Assembly: GCF_000213055.1 (NCBI RefSeq)
Contig: NZ_CM001165.1
Span: 4,486,945-4,550,944 of the forward strand
DNA length: 64,000 nucleotides
From: Streptomyces sp. Tu6071
GTDB lineage: Bacteria; Actinomycetota; Actinomycetes; Streptomycetales; Streptomycetaceae
Reading direction: 5' to 3'
Of this stretch, positions 42,146 through 52,429 are shown one piece after another; the first letter of the stretch is position 1, and the number at the start of each line of letters is the position of its first letter. The position numbers and the translations under genes were made by a program. Below the pieces are notes generated by a model. The model did no database searches and was not told the DNA's origin. It worked only from the letters and a program-made list of their open reading frames with translations.

Positions 42146-42712
42146 ATGGCCGCGATGTATCCGGAGTATGCGCAGTGGTTGCGTCAGGTGCGCAGCTCGA
42201 TGAAGCTGCCCAAAGCCGTCAAACTGCTGTTCGATCAAGGGCGTCTGTACATGTCGCCGGTCACAGAGGCGCACAGCGAGGCGGACGACTCGATCCGCTC
42301 GCAGTTGGCGGAGCAACTCGGCGGTGGCTCCGGTCTGCATGTCACGCGGGACAAGGGCGTCCTGCCGGAGAAGGACGGCTACACGCCCGAGCCCGATGTG
42401 CTGGTGGTCGACGCCGGAGCGCTCGGTCCTGGTGACGCCTTCGTCGACCAGCGGCACGTGCATTTCGTGGCCGAGAGCGTCTCCCGGTCGACGGTCGGGC
42501 AGGACTACGGGCGCAAGCTCAACCAGTACGCGGCCCGCGGTATCCCCACCTACCTGATCGTGGACGTGCTGACCGGCGAGTGCGTCCTCTACCAGGTGCC
42601 GAAGGGGGACGAGTACACCTCTGCCGTGCCCTACCGGTTCGGTGAGGAGATCGCTTTCTCTCTCGTGGGAGCGGCGGTCACGTTGCGTACCGACTTCAAG
42701 AAGATCCGCTGA
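42146..42712 (+). CDS. Uma2 family (PD-(D/E)XK-fold) protein
   Basis: A 188-residue Uma2/DUF820-type protein with a restriction-endonuclease-like core. EPDVLVVD supplies the Asp, FVAESVSRSTVGQDYGRKLNQYAARGIPTYLIVD the Glu and the following Lys-containing helix. Uma2 proteins are very numerous in Streptomyces and cyanobacteria and their role is unproven. ATG 42146 is favoured because AGGGAG precedes it; ATG 42113 lies in the same frame but has no ribosome site. A second Uma2 gene lies at 57156. Confidence 0.82.
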   Translation: MAAMYPEYAQWLRQVRSSMKLPKAVKLLFDQGRLYMSPVTEAHSEADDSIRSQLAEQLGGGSGLHVTRDKGVLPEKDGYTPEPDVLVVDAGALGPGDAFVDQRHVHFVAESVSRSTVGQDYGRKLNQYAARGIPTYLIVDVLTGECVLYQVPKGDEYTSAVPYRFGEEIAFSLVGAAVTLRTDFKKIR

Positions 42713-42828
42713 CCCTCGGCCCACCACCACCGGCCGCCCCCTCCACCGGCGTTCCCCCGCCGACTACCCTGGGGAGTCTGTCCCCCGGCCCGTTCCAGTG
42801 GTGCGGGGAGCGCGAGCGGGAGTGGTGG

Positions 42829-44628
<1,800 letters not shown>

Positions 44629-44635
44629 GGGCTCC

Positions 44636-44673
44636 ACCGGCGCGTGACGGTCACGGGAGGATCACGCGCCGGT
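44636..44673 (+). terminator. Terminator after the ABC-F gene
   Basis: A perfect 12-bp stem (ACCGGCGCGTGA with TCACGCGCCGGT), 14-base loop, then TCTTCCTT. It begins 8 bases after the stop codon. Confidence 0.8.
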
Positions 44674-44862
44674 TCTTCCTTGGGCACGGGGAAGCGGGCG
44701 CCGGGTGCGGCACGGGTGGTCGATGGTAGAAAGAGTTCCCCGCCCGACCGACCAAGGACCGCGGGGGAGCGCGTCCCGATCCGCTCCGTTCCGCGGGGTG
44801 ATCACCCACGGAACGGCGGGGGAGCCGGACGGGGGGCGCGAGCCCGCCACGAGGTAGCGCTG

Positions 44863-46818
44863 ATGACTCAGCCGCCCCAGCCACCGCCCCGGCCCCCGCA
44901 CGAGCCTCCGGGCGGCGAGCCCCCGCAGGACACCCCGCCCGGTTTCGGCCCACCCGCACCGCGCGGCGGCTCCGGCACGCCCCCGCCACCGGCGGAAGGC
45001 CCCGGTACGGCTGAGGGCACGGGTACGGGTAAGGGCACGCCGCCCCCGGCCCCCGCCACGCCCCCCGCAGCACCCGGCACCCCGCCCCCCTCCGCCGGTT
45101 TCGGCCCACCCCCCACGCCCTCCGCACCTCCCGTCCACGGCACCCCGCACCCCGCCCCGGCCCCACCCGCCTACGGCACCCCGCACCCCGCCCCCGCCCC
45201 CGCCTACGGCGCCCCCCACCCCGGCCCCGCCCAGGGCGGTCAGGCCGCCTACGGCTACCCGCACCCCGCGCCCCCGTACGCGACCGCCCCGTACACCCAG
45301 CAGGGATACGGCGCCGGTCAGCCGCCCACCGCGCCCAGGCGCCGCCGTCCCGGGCCCGTGTTCTGGATCATCGGGGCGACCGTGCTCGTCATCGCGCTCA
45401 TCGTCGGCGGCGGCGTCTGGTACGCGAACTCCGGCACCGACGCGACCCCGGTCGCGAAGGACAAGGACGACAAGAAGGACAAGGACGGGAAGGGCGACGG
45501 CACCGGCACGGACGATCCGGCGGCGGGCCCCGCGAAGGAGAAGGCCCCGGCCGATCCCTCGGCCCGGCAGCTCTTCAGCGTGCCGATGATCTACACCGGC
45601 GCCGGCTCGCGGGTGTACGAGCTGCCCGGTTCCTGGCTCACCGACAAGGTGTACGCGAAGACCGGGCTCTCCGAGATCAACGGCTACGACGCCGTGGCGG
45701 GCAACCGCGTGTGGAACCTGAAGCTGCCGGGCCCGGTGTGCTCGGCGAGCGGCTTCCAGTCCGACGAGGGACTCACCGCCGTCCTGCACAAGAGCGCGCG
45801 GCCCACGAAGGACGACGGGGGCCAGTGCGACCGGATCACCGTGTTCGACGTGCGCACCGGCAAGACGGTGTGGACGAAGGGCGTGGGCTCGGGCGAGGGC
45901 AGCGCGGTCTTCACCGAGGTGACCGTCGGCGGCGGCACCGTCGCGGCGGGCGGCTCTCGCGGCGGCTACGGCTGGGACCTGGAGTCCGGCGACCAGGTGT
46001 GGTCCCCGAAGCCGGGTGACGAGTGCTACGACGTCGGCTACCAGGGCGGCAGCGGCGGCCTCGCGGTGATCCGCAAGTGCACGATCAACACCGACCAGGA
46101 CCAGTTGTTCGTCCAGAAGCTCGACCCGAAGGACGGCTCGGTCAGCTCCGAGTACAAGATGCCGCCCGGCATCGACTTCGCGCACATCCTCTCCGTCAGC
46201 CCGCTCGTCGTCGGCGCCGACGTCAACGAGGCGGCGGAGGACGGCTCCGGCATCTCCGACTTCTTCTCCATCGACGGGCGCACCGGCACGCTCCGCGCGC
46301 GCTGGCCCGCCGACGCGAAGACGTACGGCGCCTCGTGCGACGCGGTCGCCGTCTCCGGCTGCGCCAACTTCGCGGTCGGCGGCGACCGGCTCTACGTGCC
46401 GACGGAGGAGCACCAGGGCAAGAAGGAGGCGTACTCCCGCACCAACGAGATCGTCGCCTTCGACCTCGCCACCGGCAAGCTCACCGGCCAGCGCCTCGAC
46501 GCGGGCGAGGACTGGGAGCTGCGCCCGCTGCGCATGGACGGCCCCCGACTGCTCGCCTACCGGGCCGGGCCCTACGACCAGGGCAGCCAGGTCGTCTCGG
46601 TCGACACGAGGACGATGAAGACCGAGGTGCTCCTGAAGACCCCGGACGACCAGCGCAGCGGCAGCACCATCCGCCACTTCGTGCACGAGTTCTCCGAGAT
46701 CCTCTTCGCGAACGGCCGCCTGTACTTCGGGCAGACCATGCCCGAGGAGGAGAAGAAGCCGGTCGACCCCGAGGAAGGCGTCCCCTACCTGGCGCTGTCC
46801 TTCGGCGGCACGCACTGA
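44863..46818 (+). CDS. Membrane-anchored PQQ-type beta-propeller protein
   Basis: The 651-residue protein has a long Pro-rich cytoplasmic N-terminus (residues 1-160, repeats of YGTPHPAPAP), one membrane helix (FWIIGATVLVIALIVGGGVWY, about 168-188), a charged Lys/Asp linker, and an external domain. That domain shows WD/PQQ-like repeats such as DAVAGNRVWNLKLP, DVRTGKTVWTKG, DLESGDQVWSPK and DLATGKLTGQR. This layout matches Streptomyces relatives of AfsK-type propellers but has no kinase domain. It may sense or scaffold at the cell surface; function unknown. ATG 44863 has GAGGTAGCG upstream. Confidence 0.85.
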   Translation: MTQPPQPPPRPPHEPPGGEPPQDTPPGFGPPAPRGGSGTPPPPAEGPGTAEGTGTGKGTPPPAPATPPAAPGTPPPSAGFGPPPTPSAPPVHGTPHPAPAPPAYGTPHPAPAPAYGAPHPGPAQGGQAAYGYPHPAPPYATAPYTQQGYGAGQPPTAPRRRRPGPVFWIIGATVLVIALIVGGGVWYANSGTDATPVAKDKDDKKDKDGKGDGTGTDDPAAGPAKEKAPADPSARQLFSVPMIYTGAGSRVYELPGSWLTDKVYAKTGLSEINGYDAVAGNRVWNLKLPGPVCSASGFQSDEGLTAVLHKSARPTKDDGGQCDRITVFDVRTGKTVWTKGVGSGEGSAVFTEVTVGGGTVAAGGSRGGYGWDLESGDQVWSPKPGDECYDVGYQGGSGGLAVIRKCTINTDQDQLFVQKLDPKDGSVSSEYKMPPGIDFAHILSVSPLVVGADVNEAAEDGSGISDFFSIDGRTGTLRARWPADAKTYGASCDAVAVSGCANFAVGGDRLYVPTEEHQGKKEAYSRTNEIVAFDLATGKLTGQRLDAGEDWELRPLRMDGPRLLAYRAGPYDQGSQVVSVDTRTMKTEVLLKTPDDQRSGSTIRHFVHEFSEILFANGRLYFGQTMPEEEKKPVDPEEGVPYLALSFGGTH

Positions 46819-46874
46819 GGCCGGGTACCGAGGCGCGCGGGCCGCTGTCCGCGCGCTGAGGAGGCCGCACGGTA

Positions 46875-46910
46875 GGGGGCGGGGGCGCGCGCAAGGGCGC
46901 CCCCGCCCCC
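46875..46910 (+). terminator. Terminator after the beta-propeller gene
   Basis: A perfect 14-bp stem of GGGGGCGGGGGCGC with its complement and an 8-base loop, 56 bases after the stop. A second small hairpin (CCCCCG / CGGGGG around AAAAG, 46961-46977) follows, within the AT-richer leader of the next gene. Nothing else is visible in the 46819-47121 gap. Confidence 0.75.
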
Positions 46911-47121
46911 GTACGCGCTGCCCTTCCGCGCCCGTACAACTCTCACGTCCACACGCAACACCCCCGAAAAGCGGGGGATTTCAGCATTACGGGGCACTTC
47001 TTCACCGGAGGGGGCGCGCGAGGTCGAACATCCGTGTAGCTTCCGGTGCACGACGGACCGGCCGGGGGACAGCCCCGGCGGGAGCGGGGTCGGGACGCGG
47101 GGACTCGGGGGGACGCGGGGG

Positions 47122-47823
47122 ATGCCCATGGGAGTGCGGCTCATGGTGGTCGACGACCACCGCTTGCTCGCGGAGGCGCTCGCCTCCGCGCTGAAACTGC
47201 GCGGGCACCGGGTGCTCGCCGCCGCGGCCCCCGCGGCGGGCGCCGCCGACCTCGTGGTGAGCCGGGCGCCGGAGGTGTGCCTGCTCGGCACGGCGGCCCC
47301 GGCCGAGCCGGGCGCCTTCGACCCGGTCGCGAAGATCCGCAGGGAGCGCCCGCAGATCGCGGTGCTCGTCCTCGGCCCGGTGCCGAGCCCGCGCGGTATC
47401 GCGGCGGCGTTCGCGGCCGGGGCGTGCGGTTACGTACGGCACGACGAGCGGATCGAGGGCGTCGAGCGGGCCATCATGAAGGCCCGCGCGGGCGAGGTGG
47501 CGGTGGCCCCCGGGCTGCTCCAGGGCGCCTTCGACGCGCTGCTCCACCCGGAGGCCGAGCCCGACGACGAGGGCAGACGCCTCCTGCACCTGCTGACCCG
47601 CCGCGAGGTCGAGGTCCTGGCCCGGGTCGCCGAGGGCGAGGACACCCGCCTCATCGCGGCCGGTATGGGCATCGCCCCCTCCACGGCCCGTACCCACGTC
47701 CAGCGCGTCCTGATGAAGCTCGGCGTCGGCTCCCGCCTCGAAGCCGCCGCCCTCGCCGCCCGCACCGGCCTCCTCGACCACGCCCTTCCCCTCCTCGGCC
47801 CCCGGCACACCGGCACCGACTGA
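47122..47823 (+). CDS. Orphan NarL/LuxR-type response regulator lacking the phosphorylation triad
   Basis: The N-terminus RLMVVDDHRLLAEALASAL keeps the acidic pair of a receiver domain. At the site of phosphorylation the protein reads PEVCLLGTAAP instead of xVVLMDxxMP (Asp to Gly). The conserved Thr/Ser is Gly in AVLVLGP, and the Lys is His in GYVRHDE. The C-terminal LTRREVEVLARVAEGEDTRLIAAGMGIAPSTARTHVQRVL is a normal LuxR helix-turn-helix. It should bind DNA independently of phosphorylation. No histidine kinase is next to it. ATG 47122 or 47128 may be the start. Confidence 0.88.
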   Translation: MPMGVRLMVVDDHRLLAEALASALKLRGHRVLAAAAPAAGAADLVVSRAPEVCLLGTAAPAEPGAFDPVAKIRRERPQIAVLVLGPVPSPRGIAAAFAAGACGYVRHDERIEGVERAIMKARAGEVAVAPGLLQGAFDALLHPEAEPDDEGRRLLHLLTRREVEVLARVAEGEDTRLIAAGMGIAPSTARTHVQRVLMKLGVGSRLEAAALAARTGLLDHALPLLGPRHTGTD

Positions 47824-47865
47824 CGGCGGCCGGGCACGCGAGACAGCACCCCCGGGCAGCGGAAA

Positions 47866-47904
47866 GGGGCCGCCCCGCCGGGCGCACCCGGGCGGAACGG
47901 CCCC
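47866..47904. terminator. Bidirectional terminator
   Basis: GGGGCCG (47866-47872) pairs with CGGCCCC (47898-47904), enclosing a second stem CCGCCGGG / CCCGGGCGG with a CGCA loop. It lies between two convergent genes and can serve both. Confidence 0.65.
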
Positions 47905-47923
47905 CACACTCGTCGGACCGCCG

Positions 47924-48289
47924 CTACTCCTCGCGGTGGAGGTCCTCGACGATCTCCTCGACCGGCGGCGGCGTCTGCGGGCGCCACACCATCCAGGCCA
48001 GGAACAGCAGGCCGAGGACGAGCATGCCGAGGCCCGTCCACAGGTTGATGTTGATGTCCTGGGCCTTGGCGAGGTCGGCGTCCGAGGCGGTGATGCCGGA
48101 GATCGTGACGATGATCCCGTAGACCGTGAAGAGGCCGCCGATGATGAGCCGCACGTCGAAAAGGCGGCTCGCGGTGGCGGATTCGCGCTCCAGCCGCTCG
48201 ACGGCCTGGATGTCGTCGAGGTTCGCCGGCTTGTGGCCGTGCGGGGTTCCGGGGGTGTTGTCGTCTCTGGGGTTGCTGTGGTCGCTCAT
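47924..48289 (-). CDS. Small membrane protein next to the Na+/solute symporter
   Basis: A 121-residue protein: a polar 40-residue start (HGHKPANLDDIQAVERLERE), then two membrane helices (LIIGGLFTVYGIIVTISGI and LWTGLGMLVLGLLFLAWMVW), then an acidic tail. It starts 47 bases after the stop of the symporter and is certainly co-transcribed with it. It may be an accessory subunit of the transporter; small two-helix partners are common, but no direct evidence is visible. Confidence 0.8.
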   Translation of the reverse strand: MSDHSNPRDDNTPGTPHGHKPANLDDIQAVERLERESATASRLFDVRLIIGGLFTVYGIIVTISGITASDADLAKAQDININLWTGLGMLVLGLLFLAWMVWRPQTPPPVEEIVEDLHREE

Positions 48290-48335
48290 GGTCGGTTCGT
48301 CCTTGCCGGGTCAGACGGTGAGGGCTCGAAGGGGC

Positions 48336-50003
48336 TCACAGGGAGAACGGGATGTAGCACAGGGCCGCCAGGATCAGCGCGCCCCAGCCGAGCAGCGCCG
48401 GCTTGCGGTACCAGGCGTCGTCGCCCTCGGCGGGCGGCTCCTCGACGCCGGGCGACTTCGTCCCGTACACGAGCCCCTGCAGTTGCGCGGTGGGCTTCGG
48501 CTTCGTCACCATCGTCACGACGACCATGACGACCGCGCCCACGACGAACGCGACGATCGAGGAGACGAAGTTGGCTCCCTGGTCGCTCGGGATGCCGATG
48601 ACGCCCTGCTTGTAGAACCAGAAGTAGTTGACCATCGCGGCGACGGTCCCCGAGAGCAGCCCCCAGAACCCGGCCGCGCCGGTCGTCCGCTTCCAGAACA
48701 TCCCGATGATGAACACCACGAACAGCGGGACGTTGAAGAAGGAGAACAACGTCTGGAGGTAGTTCATGATGTTGCTGAAGCTGGAGGCGATGAACGCCGT
48801 CCCGATGCCGATCACGACGCCGACGGCCGTCACGACGCGGCCGACCTTCAGGTAGTGCCGGTCCGGCATGTTCGGCTTGAGGTAGGGCTGCCAGATGTCG
48901 GTCGTGAACACCGTGTTGAACGAGGAGATGTTCGCCGCCATCCCGGCCATGAACGCGGCGAGCAGACCGGTGACGGCGATGCCGAGGACACCGTTGGGCA
49001 GCAGGTCGCGCATGAGCAGCGGGATCGCGTCGTTGTACTGGAAGTCGCTGCCCTTCTGGCCGAGCGACGGCTCCAGGATGAGCGCGATGAGGCCCGGGAT
49101 GACGACGATCGCGGGGATGAAGATCTTCGGGAAGGCCGCGATGAGCGGCGTGCGCTTGGCGGCCGAGAGGTTCTTCGCGGAGAGCGCGCGCTGCACCTCG
49201 GCGAAGTTCGTCGTCCAGTACCCGAAGCTCATCACGAAGCCGAGACCCAGCACGATGGTCAGCCAGTTGGCGCCCAGCGGGTTGTCCGAGCCGATCCCGG
49301 TGTTCTGCCAGGCCGTGAGGAAACTGTCCCCCTTCGAGGCGTCCAGCTTGTCCGTGATGCCGCCCCAGCCGCCGACGCGCTTGAGGCCCACGATCGTGAG
49401 CGGGATGAGCGCGGCGAGGATGACGAAGAACTGGAGGACCTCGTTGTAGATCGCCGAGGAGAGGCCGCCGACCGTGATGTAGACGAGGACGAAGGCGCCC
49501 GAGACCACGATCGCGACCCACTGCGGCCAGCCCAGCAGCGCCTCCAGGACGATCGCCATCGCGTACAGGTTCACGCCCGCGATGAGCACCGAGGACACCG
49601 CGAAGATGATCGACGACAGCAGGTGCGAGGACTTGCCGAAGCGGTGCAGGAGAAACTCCGGCACCGAGCGGACCTTCGAGTTGTAGTAGAAGGGCATCAT
49701 CACGAGGCCCAGGAAGACCATCGCGGGGATGGCCCCGATCCAGTACCAGTGCACGGTGTAGGCGCCGTACTGCGCGCCGTTCGCCGCCATGCCGAGGATC
49801 TCCGTGGCGCCGAGGTTCGCCGCGACGAAGGCGAGACCGGTCACCCAGGCGGGCAGGGAGCGCCCGGAGAGGAAGAAGTCGAGGCTGGTCTTCACGCTGC
49901 GCCGCGCGGCGAAACCGATGCCGAGGACGACGACGAAGTACAGCGCGAGGATCGTGTAGTCCAGCCAGTTGGTCGGGAGTCTGAGCCCGTCCGCAAGGTA
50001 CAT
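48336..50003 (-). CDS. Sodium/solute symporter (SSS family, SGLT-like)
   Basis: A 555-residue permease with about 14 hydrophobic helices. DFFLSGRSLPAWVTGLAFVAANLGATEILG is the SSS signature at the first helices, and GYWTTNFAEVQRALSAKNLSAAKRTPL matches the helix 6-7 region of the vSGLT-type sugar transporters. Sodium-site residues AxxxSS-like (NISSFNTVFTTDIW) are present. It is divergent from galT-galE-galK, which strongly suggests galactose (or a galactoside) as substrate. The CAT at 50001-50003 is used as start. Confidence 0.9.
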   Translation of the reverse strand: MYLADGLRLPTNWLDYTILALYFVVVLGIGFAARRSVKTSLDFFLSGRSLPAWVTGLAFVAANLGATEILGMAANGAQYGAYTVHWYWIGAIPAMVFLGLVMMPFYYNSKVRSVPEFLLHRFGKSSHLLSSIIFAVSSVLIAGVNLYAMAIVLEALLGWPQWVAIVVSGAFVLVYITVGGLSSAIYNEVLQFFVILAALIPLTIVGLKRVGGWGGITDKLDASKGDSFLTAWQNTGIGSDNPLGANWLTIVLGLGFVMSFGYWTTNFAEVQRALSAKNLSAAKRTPLIAAFPKIFIPAIVVIPGLIALILEPSLGQKGSDFQYNDAIPLLMRDLLPNGVLGIAVTGLLAAFMAGMAANISSFNTVFTTDIWQPYLKPNMPDRHYLKVGRVVTAVGVVIGIGTAFIASSFSNIMNYLQTLFSFFNVPLFVVFIIGMFWKRTTGAAGFWGLLSGTVAAMVNYFWFYKQGVIGIPSDQGANFVSSIVAFVVGAVVMVVVTMVTKPKPTAQLQGLVYGTKSPGVEEPPAEGDDAWYRKPALLGWGALILAALCYIPFSL

Positions 50004-50328
50004 GGGGGAACTCGCTTTGTGCGTTGGGGAGGGGGAGGAAAGGGAGGAAGGGATGGCGGGGACGCCGGGGGGTGGTGCTTCGGACGGGGGTGCGCGTGCC
50101 CGCGCTCGCGCGCGATGAACTCCTCAGGTGGTGTTCTTTGTTCGATCGTGATGTTCTCTTGGCGATGGTTGGCCCCTGTATGGCGCAGGTGGCGTCCCTC
50201 GTGGCGTAGTGCCTGCCCGTAGACGTGGTTTGTTATGTTGAATTATGTTCGTTACGAGGTGACGGTGCGACGGACGACGCGGCGGCGCCCCACCCGCGTG
50301 CGGCGATTCGCCAGAAAGAACGGTTGCC
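50004..50328. promoter_or_regulatory. Divergent gal promoter region
   Basis: A 325-bp region richer in A+T near the galT side. TTATGTT occurs twice exactly 10 bases apart (50233-50239 and 50243-50249), and TTGTTCGATCGTGATGTTC lies at about 50138-50156. Helically phased direct repeats fit a DeoR/LacI-type galactose regulator. No open frame with coding character is seen. The galT start is a TTG with a weak ribosome site. Confidence 0.55.
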
Positions 50329-51423
50329 TTGAAGAAGACCCCGACCCGGCTCGCCGACGGCCGCGAGCTGATCTACTACGACCTCGACACGACCGACGCC
50401 GTGCGCGACGCCGTCGACAAGCGCCCCCTCGACCCGATCAGCACCGCCTCCGAGGTGCGCCGCGACCCGCTCCTCGGCGACGCCGTCGCGATCGCCTCGC
50501 ACCGCCAGGGCCGCACGTACCACCCCCCGGCCGAGCTGTGCCCCCTCGACCCGACCCGCGGCGGCGAGCACCTCACGGAGATCCCCGCCTCCGACTACGA
50601 CGTCGTCGTCTTCGAGAACCGCTTCCCCTCGCTCTCCGGCCCCACCGGGCGCTGCGAGGTCGTGTGCTTCACCTCCGACCACCACGCCTCCTTCGCCGAC
50701 CTCGACGAGACCCGGGCCCGCCTCGTCCTCGACGCGTGGACCGACCGCACCGCCGCCCTCTCCCGCCACCCGGCCGTGCGCCAGGTCTTCCCCTTCGAGA
50801 ACAGGGGCGAGGAGATCGGCGTGACCCTCGCCCACCCCCACGGGCAGATCTACGGCTACCCCTTCACCACCCCCCGCACCGCCCTCATGCTCCGCTCCGC
50901 CGCCGCGCACAAGGCCGCCACCGGCGGCGGGAACCTCTTCGACCACGTCCTCGCCGAGGAACGCGCCGCCTCCGAACGCGTCGTGATCGAGGGCGCCCAC
51001 TGGACCGCCTTCGTCCCGTACGCCGCCCACTGGCCCTACGAGGTGCACCTCTACCCGCACCGCCGCGTCGCCGACCTCACCGAACTCGACGAGGCGCAGC
51101 GCGCCGAATGGCCCGTCATCTACCTGGACCTGCTGCGCCGCTTCGACCGCCTCTTCGGACCCGACGCCGGACGCACCCCGTATATTTCCGGCTGGCACCA
51201 GGCACCGTTCCTCACGCCCGAGGAGTACGCCGCGTACAGCACGGGCGCGGGCGGACCGCTGGAACGGGCGGACTACGGGCTGCACCTGGAGCTGTTCACG
51301 ATCCGCAGGACCGTGGACAAGCTGAAGTACCTCGCCGGCTCCGAGTCCGGCATGAGCGTCTTCATCAACGACGTGCCGCCGGAGAAGGCGGCCGAGCGAC
51401 TGCGAGAGGCGGCGCACGCGTGA
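50329..51423 (+). CDS. galT: Galactose-1-phosphate uridylyltransferase
   Basis: GalT swaps UMP between UDP-glucose and galactose-1-phosphate in the Leloir pathway. The 364-residue protein has RDPLLGDAVAIASHRQGRTY, VVFENRFPSLS and the active-site HPHGQIYGYP (nucleophilic His) near residue 175. WTAFVPYAAHWPYEVHLYPHRR is also typical. Start TTG 50329 gives KKTPTRLADGRELIYYD. First gene of galT-galE-galK. Confidence 0.95.
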   Translation: MKKTPTRLADGRELIYYDLDTTDAVRDAVDKRPLDPISTASEVRRDPLLGDAVAIASHRQGRTYHPPAELCPLDPTRGGEHLTEIPASDYDVVVFENRFPSLSGPTGRCEVVCFTSDHHASFADLDETRARLVLDAWTDRTAALSRHPAVRQVFPFENRGEEIGVTLAHPHGQIYGYPFTTPRTALMLRSAAAHKAATGGGNLFDHVLAEERAASERVVIEGAHWTAFVPYAAHWPYEVHLYPHRRVADLTELDEAQRAEWPVIYLDLLRRFDRLFGPDAGRTPYISGWHQAPFLTPEEYAAYSTGAGGPLERADYGLHLELFTIRRTVDKLKYLAGSESGMSVFINDVPPEKAAERLREAAHA

Positions 51424-51457
51424 GCTGCGGCCAGCGACTTCGGAAGGACGGGCACGC

Positions 51458-52429
51458 ATGAGCGGCCACTACCTCGTCACGGGCGGGGCCGGCTACGTCG
51501 GCAGCGTCGTCACGGCGCACCTGCTGCGCGCGGGGCACCGGGTCACGGTCCTCGACGACCTGTCCACGGGCTTCCGGGCGGCGGTCCCCGAGGGCGCCGC
51601 GTTCATCGAGGGCCGCATCCAGGACGCCGCCGCGCTCCTGCCCGACGGACTCGACGGCGTCCTCCACTTCGCCGCGTCCTCGCAGGTCGGCGAGAGCGTC
51701 GAGAAGCCGGAGAAGTACTGGGGCAACAACGTCGGCGGCACCCGCGCGCTCCTCGACGCGATGCGCGAGAAGGGCATCGGCCGCCTCGTCTTCTCCTCGA
51801 CCGCGGCGACGTACGGCGAACCCGTGAACACCCCGATCGTCGAGACCGACCCGACGATCCCCACGAGCCCGTACGGCAACACGAAGCTCGCCGTCGACCA
51901 CATGATCGCCGACGAGTGCCGCGCCCACGGCCTCGCCGCCGTCTCGCTGCGGTACTTCAACGTCGCGGGCGCCTACGGCGACTTCGGCGAGCGCCACGAC
52001 CCCGAGTCGCACCTCATCCCGATCGTCCTCCAGGTCGCCCAGGGCCGCCGCGCCGCCGTCTCCGTCTTCGGCGAGGACTACGCGACCCCGGACGGCACGT
52101 GCGTACGCGACTACATCCACGTCGCCGACCTCGCCGAGGCCCACCTCCTCGCCCTCAAGGCCGCCGCCGGGAGCACGCACCTGATCTGCAACCTCGGCAA
52201 CGGCACCGGCTTCTCGGTCCGCGAGGTCATCGAGGCGGCCCGCAAGGTCACCGGGCACGCGATCCCCACCGAGAGCGGACCGCGCCGCGCGGGCGACCCG
52301 GCCGTCCTCGTCGCCTCGGCGGAACGGGCCCGGCAGGCGCTCGGCTGGCAGCCCTCCCGTACCGACCTGACCGGCATCGTCGCCGACGCCTGGGCCTTCG
52401 CCCAGCAGCTCGCGGAGGCCGCCCGATGA
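51458..52429 (+). CDS. galE: UDP-glucose 4-epimerase
   Basis: An NAD-dependent extended SDR of 323 residues that interconverts UDP-galactose and UDP-glucose. LVTGGAGYVGSVV is the cofactor loop, FAASSQVGESVEKPEKYWGNNV the second motif, and SPYGNTKLAVDHM carries the catalytic Tyr-x-x-x-Lys. LRYFNVAGAYGDFGE and CVRDYIHVADLAEAH complete the GalE pattern. The ATG at 51458 has GGAAGGACGGG upstream; the stop overlaps galK (ATGA). Confidence 0.95.
   Translation: MSGHYLVTGGAGYVGSVVTAHLLRAGHRVTVLDDLSTGFRAAVPEGAAFIEGRIQDAAALLPDGLDGVLHFAASSQVGESVEKPEKYWGNNVGGTRALLDAMREKGIGRLVFSSTAATYGEPVNTPIVETDPTIPTSPYGNTKLAVDHMIADECRAHGLAAVSLRYFNVAGAYGDFGERHDPESHLIPIVLQVAQGRRAAVSVFGEDYATPDGTCVRDYIHVADLAEAHLLALKAAAGSTHLICNLGNGTGFSVREVIEAARKVTGHAIPTESGPRRAGDPAVLVASAERARQALGWQPSRTDLTGIVADAWAFAQQLAEAAR

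Noticed and set aside
44644..44862. In-frame upstream extension of the beta-propeller gene
   Set aside because: It crosses the terminator of the ABC-F gene and has no protein-like composition; ATG 44863 has a ribosome site.
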